Shown: positions 33,578 through 49,188 of the stretch, piece after piece | How positions within the stretch are numbered: position 1 is the stretch's first letter | Layout: each line of letters opens with the position of its first letter | Made by a program: the position numbers and the translations under genes | Notes under the pieces: generated by a model | Databases searched by the model: none | What the model was told of the DNA's origin: nothing | Seen by the model: the letters and a program-made list of their open reading frames with translations, nothing else | Source of the DNA: Bondarzewia mesenterica | Lineage: Eukaryota; Basidiomycota; Agaricomycetes; Russulales; Bondarzewiaceae | Length of the DNA stretch: 64,000 bases | Direction: 5' to 3' | NCBI GenBank assembly: GCA_004802705.1 | Contig: SGPL01000100.1 | Span: 1-64,000 of the forward strand

Positions 33578-35572
33578 TTACAACTCCGTTTCCTCACCCA
33601 AAGTCATCTCATCAAAGTTCTCCAACAACTCGTCCAACTGTACTTCTGGGAAGTCAGGCTCGTCTTCCGCCTCCTCCTCTGCCGCCGCCGCCGCCGCCGG
33701 TGCCACCTCAACTTCCGCCTCGTGACCCTCATCCACATCCATTGCAAACTGAGCCTTCCTCCTCGTCTTTCCACCAGCCAACCCAGACCCAGCCTTTCCG
33801 CTCTTGTTCCCATCTCCCTTGTACAGGTTNATCATGCTCCGCATCTCCGGATCCTCCTCTAGATCGCGTAAGAACAGCTCGTAGTCCTGCTCCACCTTCT
33901 TCTGGTCTCTCCCTCCCATCCGTCCCACCACACCCCTCCCACTGCCCGTCTCACCCTCTTCGCCCGCCTCCTTCGCGATACTCCGCAGTTTCCAACCCCT
34001 CGTCCGATTCTTCTTCCGGCGATTCGGATACGCCTTCTTGATCAGCACGATATCCGGGATGCGATCCTGCGGCAAGTTGGTAAAATCGTCCGAATTGAAG
34101 TTGGTATTGCTAAGATGGAAGCCAATGGCGCTGTCCCCGGGCTGGAGGATCGCCCCGAGGTGTGTCCGCGTGTGGAAGATCTGGTTAGCCACAGACGAGC
34201 TCTCGTAGTCCATCATGCCGTCGTCCTCGTGCACGCCCGTCGACCGAAAGGCGCCCGACATGGCCACTTGGGCATCGGCAAGAACTGCCTTTCCCCTTGC
34301 CATGCCAGATGACTCGACATCGAGGATGGTGAATTCGCTCAGCTCCGAATTCGACGCGAGCGCCTCGAAGGGCGTTCGCCAGTAGATCGCCGACGTCACT
34401 TCGCACGATTGGAGGGTTGCGGGATCGAGTAGATGTATTGAATTGCCCACACGCGTGCAGACCGTCAATGGATTAATATTCCCTAGCGACCGCGCGAGTT
34501 TGGGTGGAAGGACAACAAGGTCGTCCTTACATATGGGGACGATCTCGACGGAGTACGTGTGCTTGAAGTTCGCCGTGTTCGTGTGGGTATCAGCAGAAAG
34601 TAAGCGCTCGGATGCCTTCGAGCTGATCTCAATAGCATGAGCTCCGAACGCGCTATCAAGCAAACTGTGCTCACCGGATCGGAACCACGCTACTCAAGAA
34701 TTCTACCATTTTTAGAGCATGGCTGCGCTGGCTGTAGAAGAAGTCTAGGCCGTCTCGCACTTCCTTCACAGAGATGGTATCCTTCTGCGCTCCGTGTTTC
34801 AAGATAAGCTGTTCGAGATACAAGAAGGTCCGCTTGTGCGGCACTTTCTGGCGAACTTGGACGAGGGCTCTCCAGGTATTTTTGGCGGCTAATTTTGTGC
34901 AATCGGGACATTGGCCATGTTGAACGAGGTATTCAATCTCGAAGATTTGTTCCAAGATAGTCGACGTAAGCACCTGACAATTGCCCGCCTCAGGGACACA
35001 TGCGTACCGCATGATACTGAAAGTGAAGACGCACCTCCTTTTGAATAGTCAACGATACTCTCAAACGTTTCGAATGGGGCTCCGTCCAAATAAAGTGGGC
35101 CTCGGTCAGTCGAACTTTGTTTAGGCCTTTAAGCTTTTTCAGGCAAATTGCAAGTAGCTCTTGCGATTCGGGCCGGGCGATGGTCCACTGTGCGGGCGGT
35201 GAGAGGAAGCGTTCGCAATTTCGGCAATATGATACAGATGCTGAGAGGGTCCGGATCATCAGCCTTGTTCAATCACTGTGATAAAGACAGCTCACATTGT
35301 TTGGGAATTCCTTCTGTGATATCTACCCTATTAGAGCCATCGGTGGTATCAGTAATGGTATGCACACTAAGTACCACCAGGACAACTCACGTATTCCGCA
35401 AACAGTTGACACACAAGTTGGCCGAGTTTGGAACGATAGGTGTTCCTAAGTACAGGCATCGTCAATCACCTCGCAACTCGGAGTTTTGAAGCTGAATGAT
35501 CCTGCACGAAGATCACATACCGCAGTCAGCACATAGCACTCGATGAACGGCAGGCGATGGAACAAAATCCAT
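33578..35572 (-). CDS. NMD3: 60S ribosomal export protein Nmd3
   Basis: Nmd3 is the adaptor that carries pre-60S ribosomal subunits out of the nucleus via Crm1. The N-terminus MDFVPSPAVHRVLCADCG has the first of the zinc-binding CxxC pairs; others are LCVNC, YCRNC and QCPDC. The NMD3 core follows (PAQWTIARPESQELLAICLK, VRDGLDFFYSQRSHALKMVE, SVVPIRSKASERLL, HTYSVEIVPICKDDLVVLPP, LARSLGNINPL), with a basic PNRRKKNRTRGWKLR stretch and an acidic C-terminal tail ending MTLGEETEL that holds the predicted export signal. Short introns lie in the first 600 bp. A splice at about 34663 (donor after PIR, acceptor before SKASERL) restores the family sequence. One N falls at 33830 after RSM. Confidence 0.94.
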
Positions 35573-36077
35573 GACGGTCAATCCAATCAGAATCTAAGAT
35601 ACAGAAGTTAGAATACACCCTGGCTTTTATGTCAGGCAGAGGATAGAGATGAGTTACAAAGTTTTTTGACAGAGCAAGTCAAGCCGCAGCTGTAAGCAGA
35701 TTTGATGAGTCAGCATGACCGAGGACTCTTCACCGGTTCCGACGAGACTCTAGTCAGATACAGGGGAATCTCATCTACGCGATTAGCTTTGGATCTTGTA
35801 TCTTCAGGATTTTAACACACCCGGAAGCAAAGTGAGGATATAATATTCTATACATATACAAAGTCGTCGCTGGATCGTGTTAGTCATGAAGTTACCACGT
35901 AACGGTATAGTACAACGGCACTCGAGTCCGCGAGCTCCTTGCATAGAAGGTGTATACATGTGACATATCCATCCACCCAAACAATCCGTCCACAAAGTTT
36001 CGATCGGGTATTAAATCAAGAAGGAGATAGCACTGCGCATCTATCTCAGAGTCGCGGATTGGAAGCATGAATAGGAA
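35573..36077. other. intergenic, no gene seen
   Basis: The stretch separates the NMD3 start from the stop of the next minus-strand gene. It holds only the NMD3 upstream region and the 3' flank of the neighbour. Confidence 0.4.
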
Positions 36078-36954
36078 TTAAACAGGTGGGGCAGAAGACG
36101 ACCTGGGCATGTCCAGTGCAGTCGCTTCTCGATGATGCCCCATGTCCTGCCCATCAATGCACTGATCGGGAGGAAGGGACGAGAAGCGAACCTGCGAAGG
36201 GATACTCCGCAGCAAGTCACCATCCAAAGGCATAACCGTCGAAATGCATCGACGCTTGGTCGCCGGTCCCTTGACCAACGACGCCTCAGAGGTATCATAA
36301 TAGAAGAAAAGAAACGGCGAACCTGGGAGCCGACGAGGGCGCAGTCATCACCTACGTCGTCTGCCGCGCCCGACGTCAAGCAGCGGAAGACGTCGTTGCG
36401 CCAGATCTCAATGGAGCGCATGGGATGGCCAGGTGAGAACGCGACAGACGGTGGGCAGTTGAGCCACTCGGAACTTAAGCTGAAGTCAAAGCTCCCAAGA
36501 GCAGTGCCATCAGAAAAGGAGTCCAAGTCCTTGAGAAAGGGAGTTGAGGGAAGGCGATCCACGTCGTGATGCAAGGGCAATACATTATCACTAGTTGAAG
36601 GTGACGCGACGACGATGAGGGATACGAGAGAAAAAGAGAAGGAGGGGACAATTTAGCTCAAGAACAATGTGGTAGACGCGATGGTCGTAACTTACAGCAG
36701 AGCTTGTGGGGCGTGTGGGGCACCTGGGGTGGGGAGTAGGTCTTGTGCAGACGTGGGGGTGTCATCGAAGAGACCCAAGGACGATGTCTGGAGTACCCTA
36801 TAGCAGAGAGCTTAGAAGCTGCTGAAGAACAAAGGCTCGGTACGCACCGCTGAGGAGTAGCGGGGTCGTCAAGGAAGGGGGATTGTAGAGGAAGTTCCTC
36901 CAATGGTTCCAGTAGATAGGAATGATGCGTTCCCTTCAACGCCATCTCGTACAT
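36078..36954 (-). CDS. hypothetical protein, 216 aa, Pro/Ser-rich
   Basis: No known family is recognised. Four exons (36848-36954, 36696-36797, 36356-36590 and 36078-36284) join through standard GT-AG introns into exactly 651 nt with one stop, which is strong evidence for a real gene. The protein starts MYEMALKGTHHSYLLEPLEE and has a low-complexity segment (LLPTPGAPHAPQALL). A central ordered stretch reads FDFSLSSEWLNCPPSVAF and MRSIEIWRNDVFRCLTSGAA, and the C-terminus is basic then Ser-rich (KGPATKRRCISTVM, ending RSSSAPPV). There is no signal peptide or membrane segment. It is probably a lineage-specific, largely disordered regulator or adaptor; that is inference. Confidence 0.7.
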
Positions 36955-38102
36955 TATAGTATGGTGGATGAGTAGTATGCACGTTACGAAGGAAGGGAGT
37001 GCACGAAAGAAAGATGTACGCAGAAGTAGAAAGCCGTGGTGGTGGTAGTGAACAAGGGACGGGAGTGAGGAGTGAAAGCGAAAGGATAGAGTACGGAAGG
37101 GAAACGGGGCAGAGAAACAAAACAAAGAGGGCGGGAAGGGGGATTAAAAGCGAGTGGGAGAGGTGCAAGGCATGGGGGTAAGGATATAAGTACTTACTTG
37201 GTAAGTATATATGCGCCATTTGCGCTATTTATCCCTGTATAACTTGCCGGGTCTACAGGCGCTCGGAACCGAATTGACTCCATATCTGGATCTTAAATCT
37301 GGATTGAAGGGAAATTCCCATGTTATGGTCCGTTTCCAAGACCGGCTGGGAAATGCGACAGCGTCTGACAGCGTGCTCTTGCTCGGCGAGTCAGCGTACC
37401 TGCACTCTCGCGCTAATCTCCCAAGTGGGCCCCTAGAATTCTCTGGAAAGTACACGTCTCGCTGCTCTTCACTGCTACCACTCACCTTCAATTCCGACTT
37501 GGTTGAGCGTCGGCAGATGCACTGCATTAAAACCGTAATCAGTAGGCGCTCACGACAGACTGTCAATCGCTGACGACCACGAGAGGGCGAAGGAATCCGT
37601 ACGAAGCCAGATATTGGATTGACTGAGCTCGACTGATCATTTGAGAAGTAAACGCAGGACCTGAGTTCAATGATGCGTTGAACAACCAGAGTTGACATGA
37701 ATATTTGAGTTATCTGCCCTCGCCGGATCTGGCTGGAAGGACTTGCCAGATTTGGCAACTCCTGTGGTTCTCCCTCATCGACACTGGCAATGGTGGCAGT
37801 CTTCAAGCAGAAAACTCAATCATGGTCGTCAAACGTGATTGAATGTTTGACTATATTTCGGACACAGAGTACAGCTATACAATGATATAATTTTGTCATC
37901 TGTCTGCCTTGCACTGCTCCACAACCTACTATGCTTTCTGGCGTAGAAACCTTAATAGTACAACACCGCGTGTTAACTGTTTATTACAGGTTGACGGAAG
38001 GGTGGACGAAGGACGGGATGTGAGGCAGACTAGCACTGTGTATTGAATGCAAGCCTGGGGCACATGTCAAGCATGCCGTTAGGATTCCTCAAATGCGAGT
38101 AC
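36955..38102. other. intergenic with an unsupported 193-codon frame
   Basis: The only long frame (37225-37806 minus) has no recognisable motif and a mixed, random-looking composition. I do not call it. The interval 36955-37200 is the upstream region of the hypothetical gene above and is purine-rich on the plus strand. Confidence 0.35.
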
Positions 38103-38988
38103 CTAATCGTTGAGCGCGCAGGCACCAGAGGCGGAAGACTCGGGTCGGAGGTCGTCATCCGCATTGCTGCTCCACTCTTCCGAGGTCCGAGGTATCCCAG
38201 GGAAAGTCAAACCGCAGATGGGGAAGAGCTGATTATGATCTGATATCATCACGGTCGGTCGTAAATCATGGTGAACCCTGCTGCCGTTCCATGCAAAGAT
38301 AACATCACCCTGCTATGCATCAATCCCACGCTTCCACCTTACAGTTTCAAGGAGAGCCCCAAGGTACAAAGACGCTGCTTCACGTCCCGCATTGGTACCC
38401 CACAGAATACATAGATACTCGAAGTGACATCATTCCGAAGATGCCAAACTTGATCACCCTTCCACCGAGCCGCAGTTGAATCGCTGAAGCTGACCTCCGC
38501 CTCGGATGTAACCGAGTCCCACAGATCATATTGCTCCTTTCCATTCCCCACGATCACTTATCCTGCTGCGAAAATTAGCCGCTTAAGCACTGCACAAGGT
38601 CGTATGATACATACATCACTCACCAATAACTCCGCAACAGATAGCACCATTTTCTTGTTCACAAAGCCACGTCCGGCCCCACCGTCTGCCGAACTGTTGT
38701 ACTAGTCAACGGAGAGTCCGCGCCAAGTACGTGATGCCATGGCGGGTACAAGCCACATACGCAATGGCACCTATCATCGGGAAAAAATAACTCCTCGGGG
38801 TTGCCCGAACCGTAATGCGGCCTGCTAGGATGGAGGTGGCGAGTGGACACACAAATTCCGTGTTTCCTCATCCAGCCCTTCAGTGTCGACATATCTGTAT
38901 AGACCACTCTGATAAACCATTTCGAGCCATGACTTACCTCAATTACTAACGGTGGGGCTCCAACATGGCCGACCCCTCGCGAAAACAC
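38103..38988 (-). CDS. hypothetical protein (exon model partial)
   Basis: The 3' end is convincing: one frame runs GDVIFAWNGSRVHHDLRP, then SDHNQLFPICGLTFPGIPRT and ends SSASGACALND at 38103. Upstream, EAASLYLGALLET joins it through a GTAAGG intron. Before that come WDSVTSEAEVSFSDSTAARW and a Cys-rich piece (TWLCEQENGAICCGVIG) joined by GTGAGT. The 5' part (38760-38988) has two competing frames and I cannot fix the start; 38988 is the outer limit. No family is recognised. Two close Cys residues hint at a small domain, not assignable. Confidence 0.5.
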
Positions 38989-40265
38989 GCAGCAGGAAAT
39001 TGGATATCGGTACCATCCATGTTCGAATTACTTCTCGGGACATGGAGGATGCAAGGCTGGCGAGTTCAGTGCACAGTTCAGTAAAATGGGACAAGAGTGG
39101 CTGGCAAGGTTCTTCTGGCGGGTGGATTTGTCAATGTGACTGAGATGATTGTGGCGGACCCACCGTGCTGAAGTGCATCAATTCGATAAAAATGGGAGGG
39201 CACCACGGGTCCCATTCAATACATTAGAGGAGACGCTGAGCGGACGGATGCTTCCGAAAGATTGAGATGAAATAGAAGACGCTGCGGCGGAAAAAAAATC
39301 ACCATTTTCTACGTGGCTCAAGTGCCTAGCTCAAGGTCAGTACGTGGAAGTCTGTGGAAGTCTGCTTACATTGGCTGGAGTATACCGCACGAGCAAGGGA
39401 CCGGTGGCGTAAGCATCATGTCCGACTCTGCACTATAAATCATAAGCTTATTGAGAGCTACCAAAGACAGCTGATCTGTTGTCAGCTCAACAGGACACCG
39501 ACATGAGCTTCCGTGAGAGGAAAGCAACACGAGTAAACCTTCCGCCGCACGCACGGTCAATCGTGAACGGATGTCCCGTGCGTGACCAACTAGGTGGCGT
39601 ATCTTCAGATCATGCTGGATGACGAGGAATCATCATATCGTCTTCGATTCCAACCTTGAGCGTTTGGGTGAAGACTGGTGAAGAGCAAGAACGCCACCAG
39701 CCGCCACCCACTGCCGCCACGCCTGTACTTAGTATGGTTGTGTTCTGTATAGCATTCGGCGCCAGTCAGACAGACGGGGATTGAAACCGACTGCAAGGCA
39801 GCGCTCTTCAATGATGTGGAATTACTTGGACGTACTGTAACCACTTGTGACTGAGGAAGATGTACACGAGTAAAGAGGGTCGCTGTGATAAGTATCTCCA
39901 CCGAGCCGCAACGGCGAAGTCATGACGTGTCCAGGTATTCGAGAGACAGGACCTCAATTCCGGGTTAAGGTTAAAACGTTCAATGGCTGATAACTTCATC
40001 AGATACAACATCTCTCTGTAATCAAAAACCAGATACAAAAAGGGACAGAGGTCCCGAGAAAATAAATTGACGTCAACCCACGCGCGTATGCAAGAGGGTG
40101 ATCACGCACGAATTGTGGTTTTGAAGAAACTTGAGTTTTAACTTTCCCAGTTTACACCATCGTATTTGCCTGTGTTTGTCATCATCACAGTTGGCGTCGA
40201 CGACGTGTCGCGGTAGCAGCGAAACGCATCTCCACATCTTTCATTCTTGACGAGGCTTTGCTGGT
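38989..40265. other. intergenic, no gene seen
   Basis: Only short unrelated frames are present. The last part before 40266 is the SEC23 upstream region. I see no repeats or RNA genes here. Confidence 0.4.
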
Positions 40266-43832
<3,567 letters not shown>

Positions 43833-43839
43833 TATAAAA
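43833..43839 (+). promoter_or_regulatory. TATA box of the EF-hand-like gene
   Basis: TATAAAA lies 44 bp before the ATG at 43877, the position expected for a fungal TATA element with a short leader. Confidence 0.5.
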
Positions 43840-43876
43840 GCTTGGGACGCCTGCCAGCTTGTGGACCAATTTCAAG

Positions 43877-46800
43877 ATGTCTCTCACAACCCGTGATCCA
43901 TCTGTCATCCGTGAGTGCTGCTACATTCTCTGCGCTCTTGATATGCCTCAGCCTGTGTCTCGTTGTTAGGTCGCCACATTGGCCCAGCCACCCAGAGCTT
44001 ACAGAACGCTGGGACGCTAATCAGCAATGCTGCAAAGCGTGTGTATTCTTTGGATGGTATTTTGATTGAGATGATAAGATCATATCGACGTTTTGCAGAG
44101 AAATCGAGCAAGCCCAAAGACTTTGCGCGCAAGGTCATTAATGCAACGAATCAAATCATGCCTGTCGTGGAAGGTGTCGCTGAGCTGCATCCCGTCGCAA
44201 AGGTAGATGGTCCCCTCACCTGAACGTATCGTACTATTATTCACTGAACATGTCACAGAGTGTCGTTTCTGTGTTCAAGGTTTTTTTTTTATTGCAGCCT
44301 CATGCGTTAGCCTCGTCGTGATCGAGCTTTTGATTTGTGTCAGGCCATCCTGAAGCTGGAAACGGACAGAAGAGACAATGATGACCGAATCGCAGTTGTT
44401 CATTTCGTCATGGTGATCATTTTCCCATCCCATAGGTTTTCTTGGACTCAACTCAAAAATATGATCATTACAGAGCATGAGTGTCTTCACTCTAGAACAC
44501 TTGGTCAAATTCTCGTCTATACCGGAAAGTCTTAATTTCGCCTTGGGCGAGACTTTCACGAAACTGGAGGGCGTGATAAATGATTTTGGTGAGGCGCCTG
44601 ATGTTGCTTGTTGCAGTGTGATTTATCTTGAATATTCTGATGATAGGAAACTTCACTTCGTACGTGTGTTTCGAGCTTGCATCCTATTCAGCATCTGAAC
44701 TGGTAAGTCATTGCCTAGGGTTTACTATGCCCATAAGCAAAGCCTTTGTAAGTCGACGTCGACATTCATTCAAGCAAAGCGACCTACCTATCTTTTTTTC
44801 AGTCCGCGTAATGCGCTCCGGGGATTTCAAGGACAAGTTGCGTGAATACTCGGACAACTTCAACGAGATCAGAACAGAAATTGGCGATATTGTCCAGATG
44901 CAGACTGCGATCACTGTCGACAACATCAATGCCAATATTTTCAAGATCATTGACACTCTGGGTAGGGAGAATAATAGGGAGAATGCTGCTGCTCGTATGA
45001 TTCAGAACCTTGGCGGAGTGGAGGCTGTTCTTGAGGTAGGCACTGTCACCACCAGTTTTTACTATGGAGCAATACTCAAATTCTGAGGTTCAGGACGATG
45101 ATTTACTCGCAGAAGTTGCCAAAAAGCTGGGCGAGAAACTGAATACGACTGTTAGAGTGGCCATACACGAAGACATCGACGAGATGCTAGAGGGGAATAA
45201 GTGCGTGCTAATGCAGTTCGGTTATCCCTCAATGTTCCATTGGTAAACAAAAAAAAAATAGGTCTCATTTCGACAAGAAAGTTCACGGAGCTGTCATTCA
45301 GATTACGGAGGCTCTAGAGAGCTCCAAGGACGCCATTCTCCGACAGGTAAGAACGGCAATTCNGATTCTAACGACTCCTGTTCCGCTGATCTAACGTATG
45401 CAGCTAAACGAAGGCCCCCACGAAGGTATCGACGATGAGGATATCAAGGCTGTTTGGGCAGGTCAGTTGTGGAACTTCTATTTTTAAGTAACATATTGAA
45501 AATCTTCTCCAGAATCCGTGCGTGTCGCATGAACTTCACAGAAAACTGAAAAATTGAAACGGTTGATATGCCTAGAAATGGAGGAACAGTGTCAAGTGGC
45601 GCGCGTTCGTCGATGGTTGGTATTGACAATGACATCCTGCAGCATTGCCCTTTTTTAATGCATCNCTACAGCGATACATGACCGATTTGCCCAGAAATTC
45701 GGAGATTATCTTCGACAGAACAACGAGTATCATCAAGATCAATGGACGCTCATGGTTTTTTCAAAGGTTGTTTGTACGTAACCTGACACCTTGAAACCTG
45801 NGATTTGAAATCTGACAGTGTCGTTCTATCCCAAAAACTCCGTTTTCAGTCCATTCTGCAATTGGAGAGGCCATTGATGAGGATGGTAGCGGTTTCGTAT
45901 CGGTGCACGAAGTGAACCAATTCTTGAATCGACGACCAAAAGATTTGTTCAGCGTCCCTGAATGGCTTGCCTTGTACGTCGGCTCTTTCATCATAGGATA
46001 GGATCTCATGCAATTANTCCCCACCACAGCTGGGCTCAAGGTTGGTCGGAGACAAACGATATGTACGCATGATTGTGCATCATGGAACAAGGGCTACGTG
46101 AGGACTGACCGTTCTACCTAGCTATCGCGAACGGATACAAGAGCTACTTGACAAAATCCAGGTCGATGCTGAATCTGCCACTGCAGAGAACAAGGAAGGC
46201 ATCGAAGAGTTGATGGGATACGTGACTGCATTCATCAATGCCATCGCTCCCTTGCAAAGCGATGATGACTCGGATATCTTCGACAACGACCTCACTGACG
46301 AAAGATACTCTGACGAGCTGGAACGGCTGAAGTATGAGTACATACAACTGGAGGAAGATCGTCTCCANAGGAAACTAGAGGANTTCAATTTCATTATTGA
46401 CGAGGCAGCTACGCTGACCTATGTTGTTGGCCAACCCCGCATTGAACTCGTGAGTTTTCTATATTTTATATTGNGTTTAGGGCTGAGAAGCAACTTCAAT
46501 TAGTCAGTGATGCCTCTCGTGTATATCTGGCTTGGGCGCGTCCACAATCTCGTCNTTCGTGCGCAGACAGAAAACTTGGAGGATGATGACTTCAACGCTG
46601 TATCAATCGTGGTCACCATGGTCACCATCCTATGGGCTTATACCGACAGGGTCGGNGAGCTTATTCGAGTATGGCGCCAGCAGCGCATGAGCATCTCTGA
46701 TCAGATACACTGTTTCTGTGGGGGCATTCTCAATGCGTGGTACGAGGAGGTAAGTCGCATGCTTTCTACTATTTGGCGACNTCTTTAACGCACGAGTCTT

Positions 46801-47377
46801 CAGTCGCAGAACCCGGACAACATCTACCGGAGACTGCTGGCTGCACTGAATGAAGCTGAAGGAGATGAAGAGGNGGATGAGGAGGAGGATGAAGAAGCTG
46901 ATCAACGACCTGAGGTGGAGGACAAGCCTAATCAGCAGCCGAAGCTGAAGGGTGACCTTGACAGAAAGGTACGAATCCAACTTGCGATACCGATTTAACG
47001 TCCTAAGCCTCTGTCCGCAGATACAACAACTATGGCAACGTATGNACAGCTTGGATTCCCGNCTCGGGAGCATTGAAACCCTTTTGCAAGCACTGGTGAA
47101 TGCGAAAACCGNTCCTGTTAACGCTGTGTCCAATTCAAAGGCTGTCCAATCGCATTCTGCTTCTCGGGTGGCACNGAATTCTGGCNCTNCAGCGGCCTCA
47201 ACGCCTCCCCCGAGCGCACGTCAAGGGAACGCTTACCTCGAAGACAACGTCTCTAATCGCGAGANNTCGCAATCGCCAGACTATGAAGCGGGTGTTGATG
47301 ACGATGACACGAGCAACGGGGGAGATGGTGGACAATCGGATGACGGTGCAGGTTATAAGGGGTACGACGANGATTGA
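43877..47377 (+). CDS. large EF-hand-like hypothetical protein of a basidiomycete-type family
   Basis: The start MSLTTRDPSVI splices at 43910 (GTGAGT) to RRHIGPATQSLQNAGTLISN. Landmarks are AILKLETDRRDNDDRIAVV, FKDKLREYSDNFNEIRTEIG, an Ala/Arg helix (NRENAAARMIQNLGGVEAVL), EDIDEMLEGN, and an EF-hand-like loop DEDGSGFVSVHEVNQFL near 45880-45930. Later come LMGYVTAFINAIAPLQSDDD, YVVGQPRIELS, a long acidic stretch with EEDEEADQRPEVED, and a Ser/Gly/Asp-rich C-terminus. I recall this architecture, a long helical N-terminal part, a single Ca-binding-like loop and an acidic tail, from uncharacterised Agaricomycete proteins. The function is unknown; calcium sensing is a guess from the loop. Many introns and scattered N make exon edges approximate. 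It opens the plus-strand block of membrane-protein genes. Confidence 0.75.
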
Positions 47378-47898
47378 TGATGAGATCTGGTTATGGTGAG
47401 GCNTACCAGCACTGCAGANCTGGAGACTCGTGTTTGATTTAAAGGACACGACAGCACCACGGAATCAATCTAGTCNCGCATCATCATTCCCAACATTTTC
47501 TCGTTTGTGTCGCGCACCCTTTTGCTGGTAATTCTCATGTTTCTTGATTTTTCAGCTCATTATACTTAGCTGGCCNAAGATTTAACCAGAAGCTTTGATA
47601 AGGAGTGCTGGGCGAGTACTCACGTACTCAACTTGCAAGTTGTGGTACAGGCTGGTACAGGTCTTAGAAAGAGGCTGTCGATTAGTAAAATACTTAAAAT
47701 AAATGGGATTAGTGTGGTCACTGGTGATGATGTCGACGAACGTCACTGACTGAAAAGCACAGTACTTAAGTTTGGGCTATAGTACTCCCTCAACTTGTCC
47801 ATCAACGACAACTACTCCATTAATTCTGCCTATATCCAGGGCACATCCTCCCTAACGTCTCCACTCGTTTGTCGCCCACTATCGCCACTCTTTCAAGN
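47378..47898. other. intergenic, no gene seen
   Basis: The sequence is AT-rich with a short perfect palindrome, CAACTTGCAAGTTG, near 47631. It probably holds the terminator of the EF-hand gene and the promoter of the next gene. Confidence 0.35.
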
Positions 47899-48546
47899 AT
47901 GCCAGAGGAACTACGACCCGCGAAAGATGCCGACAATCTAACTCCCTACTTCGACAAGTACGCAGTAGGTCCGACAAGAGATGGCGAAATATTCTATGTT
48001 CATGTCGATTCATTGAGTCCTCTGAGTAGTATGTATATGGAGGGTGCCAGGGTTACTTTTTCTAAGTGAGTCTGACCGCGTCATCTAGTAACCCTCATCG
48101 TCGCCGTCGCCGTCGTCTTCGCCATCTTCATGGGTTTTTACATATTTCCGGTTTTCCGCAAGAGACGTTCCGGAATCAGTGCACCGACCTCTAAGCGTAT
48201 CTCTGCCTTCAGCTGGTCCCCTCGTCTTCATCGCGGTGCCATGGTCCCGAGCCAAGTCTCTCCGACTACTTCCCAGCCTTCTTCTCGGCCTCCCGTTGGA
48301 CTTGGTATACGCCCTTCTCATGCACACGTCTCGGAAAGCACTTCGCCGGTCTCTACTATCTTCAACCTGTCTCCTTCCTCCGGTCTTTGTTCTAAGGACT
48401 CTGGTGACAAGCTCGCTGAATACTCCAACCCGTCTATCGTCATTATACCCGCCGATGCAAGTGCAGAAAGAGTGACGCCCCGAAGTTCGCCCCGCAAGCA
48501 TGGCTCGCGTGGCGACGACATCGAAGCGCAGCGTGCATCTGATTGA
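47899..48546 (+). CDS. small single-pass membrane protein, 195 aa
   Basis: Two exons (47899-48028 and 48089-48546) join at a GTATGT...CTAG intron into 588 nt with one stop. The first 45 or so residues (MPEELRPAKDADNLTPYFD) are polar. The transmembrane segment ITLIVAVAVVFAIFMGFYIF is followed by the positive stop-transfer FRKRRS, then a Ser/Pro-rich tail of about 120 residues. The layout resembles the three larger neighbours downstream but lacks their extracellular domain, so it may be a shortened relative; that is inference. The function is unknown. Confidence 0.7.
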
Positions 48547-49188
48547 GGAGGTGACCAGAGGGTGGTTATGATTTCGAACTGCATTGTAGTGTTGCCTTTG
48601 TTGCGGTGGGAGTTTTGTCCTGCAGTCGTCGACGTTATCTCTCTCCTTGTCTTGGGAATTCATTTAAGCGGTGATCTATATCCGGTATTCACTTGAGTTG
48701 CAATTAAGCCCAATTTTGAGAGTGAGCTCGCCGAGGACACCCACAAGTTGCTTTTGCCAACTCCAACCGTCGTCAGGCCAGAAGGGATGGGCAGGCGAAC
48801 ATCATCTAAGTACCAACTCCTGTATCGCTGTCATGTTCCTGGCAAACTGCTCACGCTGTACACTGCTGTATAGCTGCAGTGATTGCATTGGTGAGTTCCT
48901 GTCGCTCAGCGCTCAGCGCTCATCGATTGTGTGTCTAATTGCACATAATCTGGAAACGCCCATCAATTTTTAGGACGATCACTATCCGGTGTCATTGTCA
49001 GTGGGCATCGCATCAGGCAGCCCTGGTGTACCGGCGTTCCTTGCAAACATTCTCCGTACATACTAGTAATCCACTTGGTTGTTGAAAGGTGCGCACACAT
49101 CATCCGCACCGTCCGTCCTTTTTCATCATCTTCTTCGTACTTTTGCCGCGCGGCTGGGAGCCCGTGCTGGAGCCGTCAATCGCTGGCG
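48547..49188. other. intergenic, no gene seen
   Basis: This is the upstream region of the next membrane-protein gene. No coding frame with support. Confidence 0.35.

Noticed and set aside
37225..37806. 193-codon minus-strand open frame
   Set aside because: Length alone; the residues show no conserved segment, signal peptide or membrane helix.
47631..47644. 14-bp perfect palindrome
   Set aside because: Too short and isolated to call an element or a terminator.
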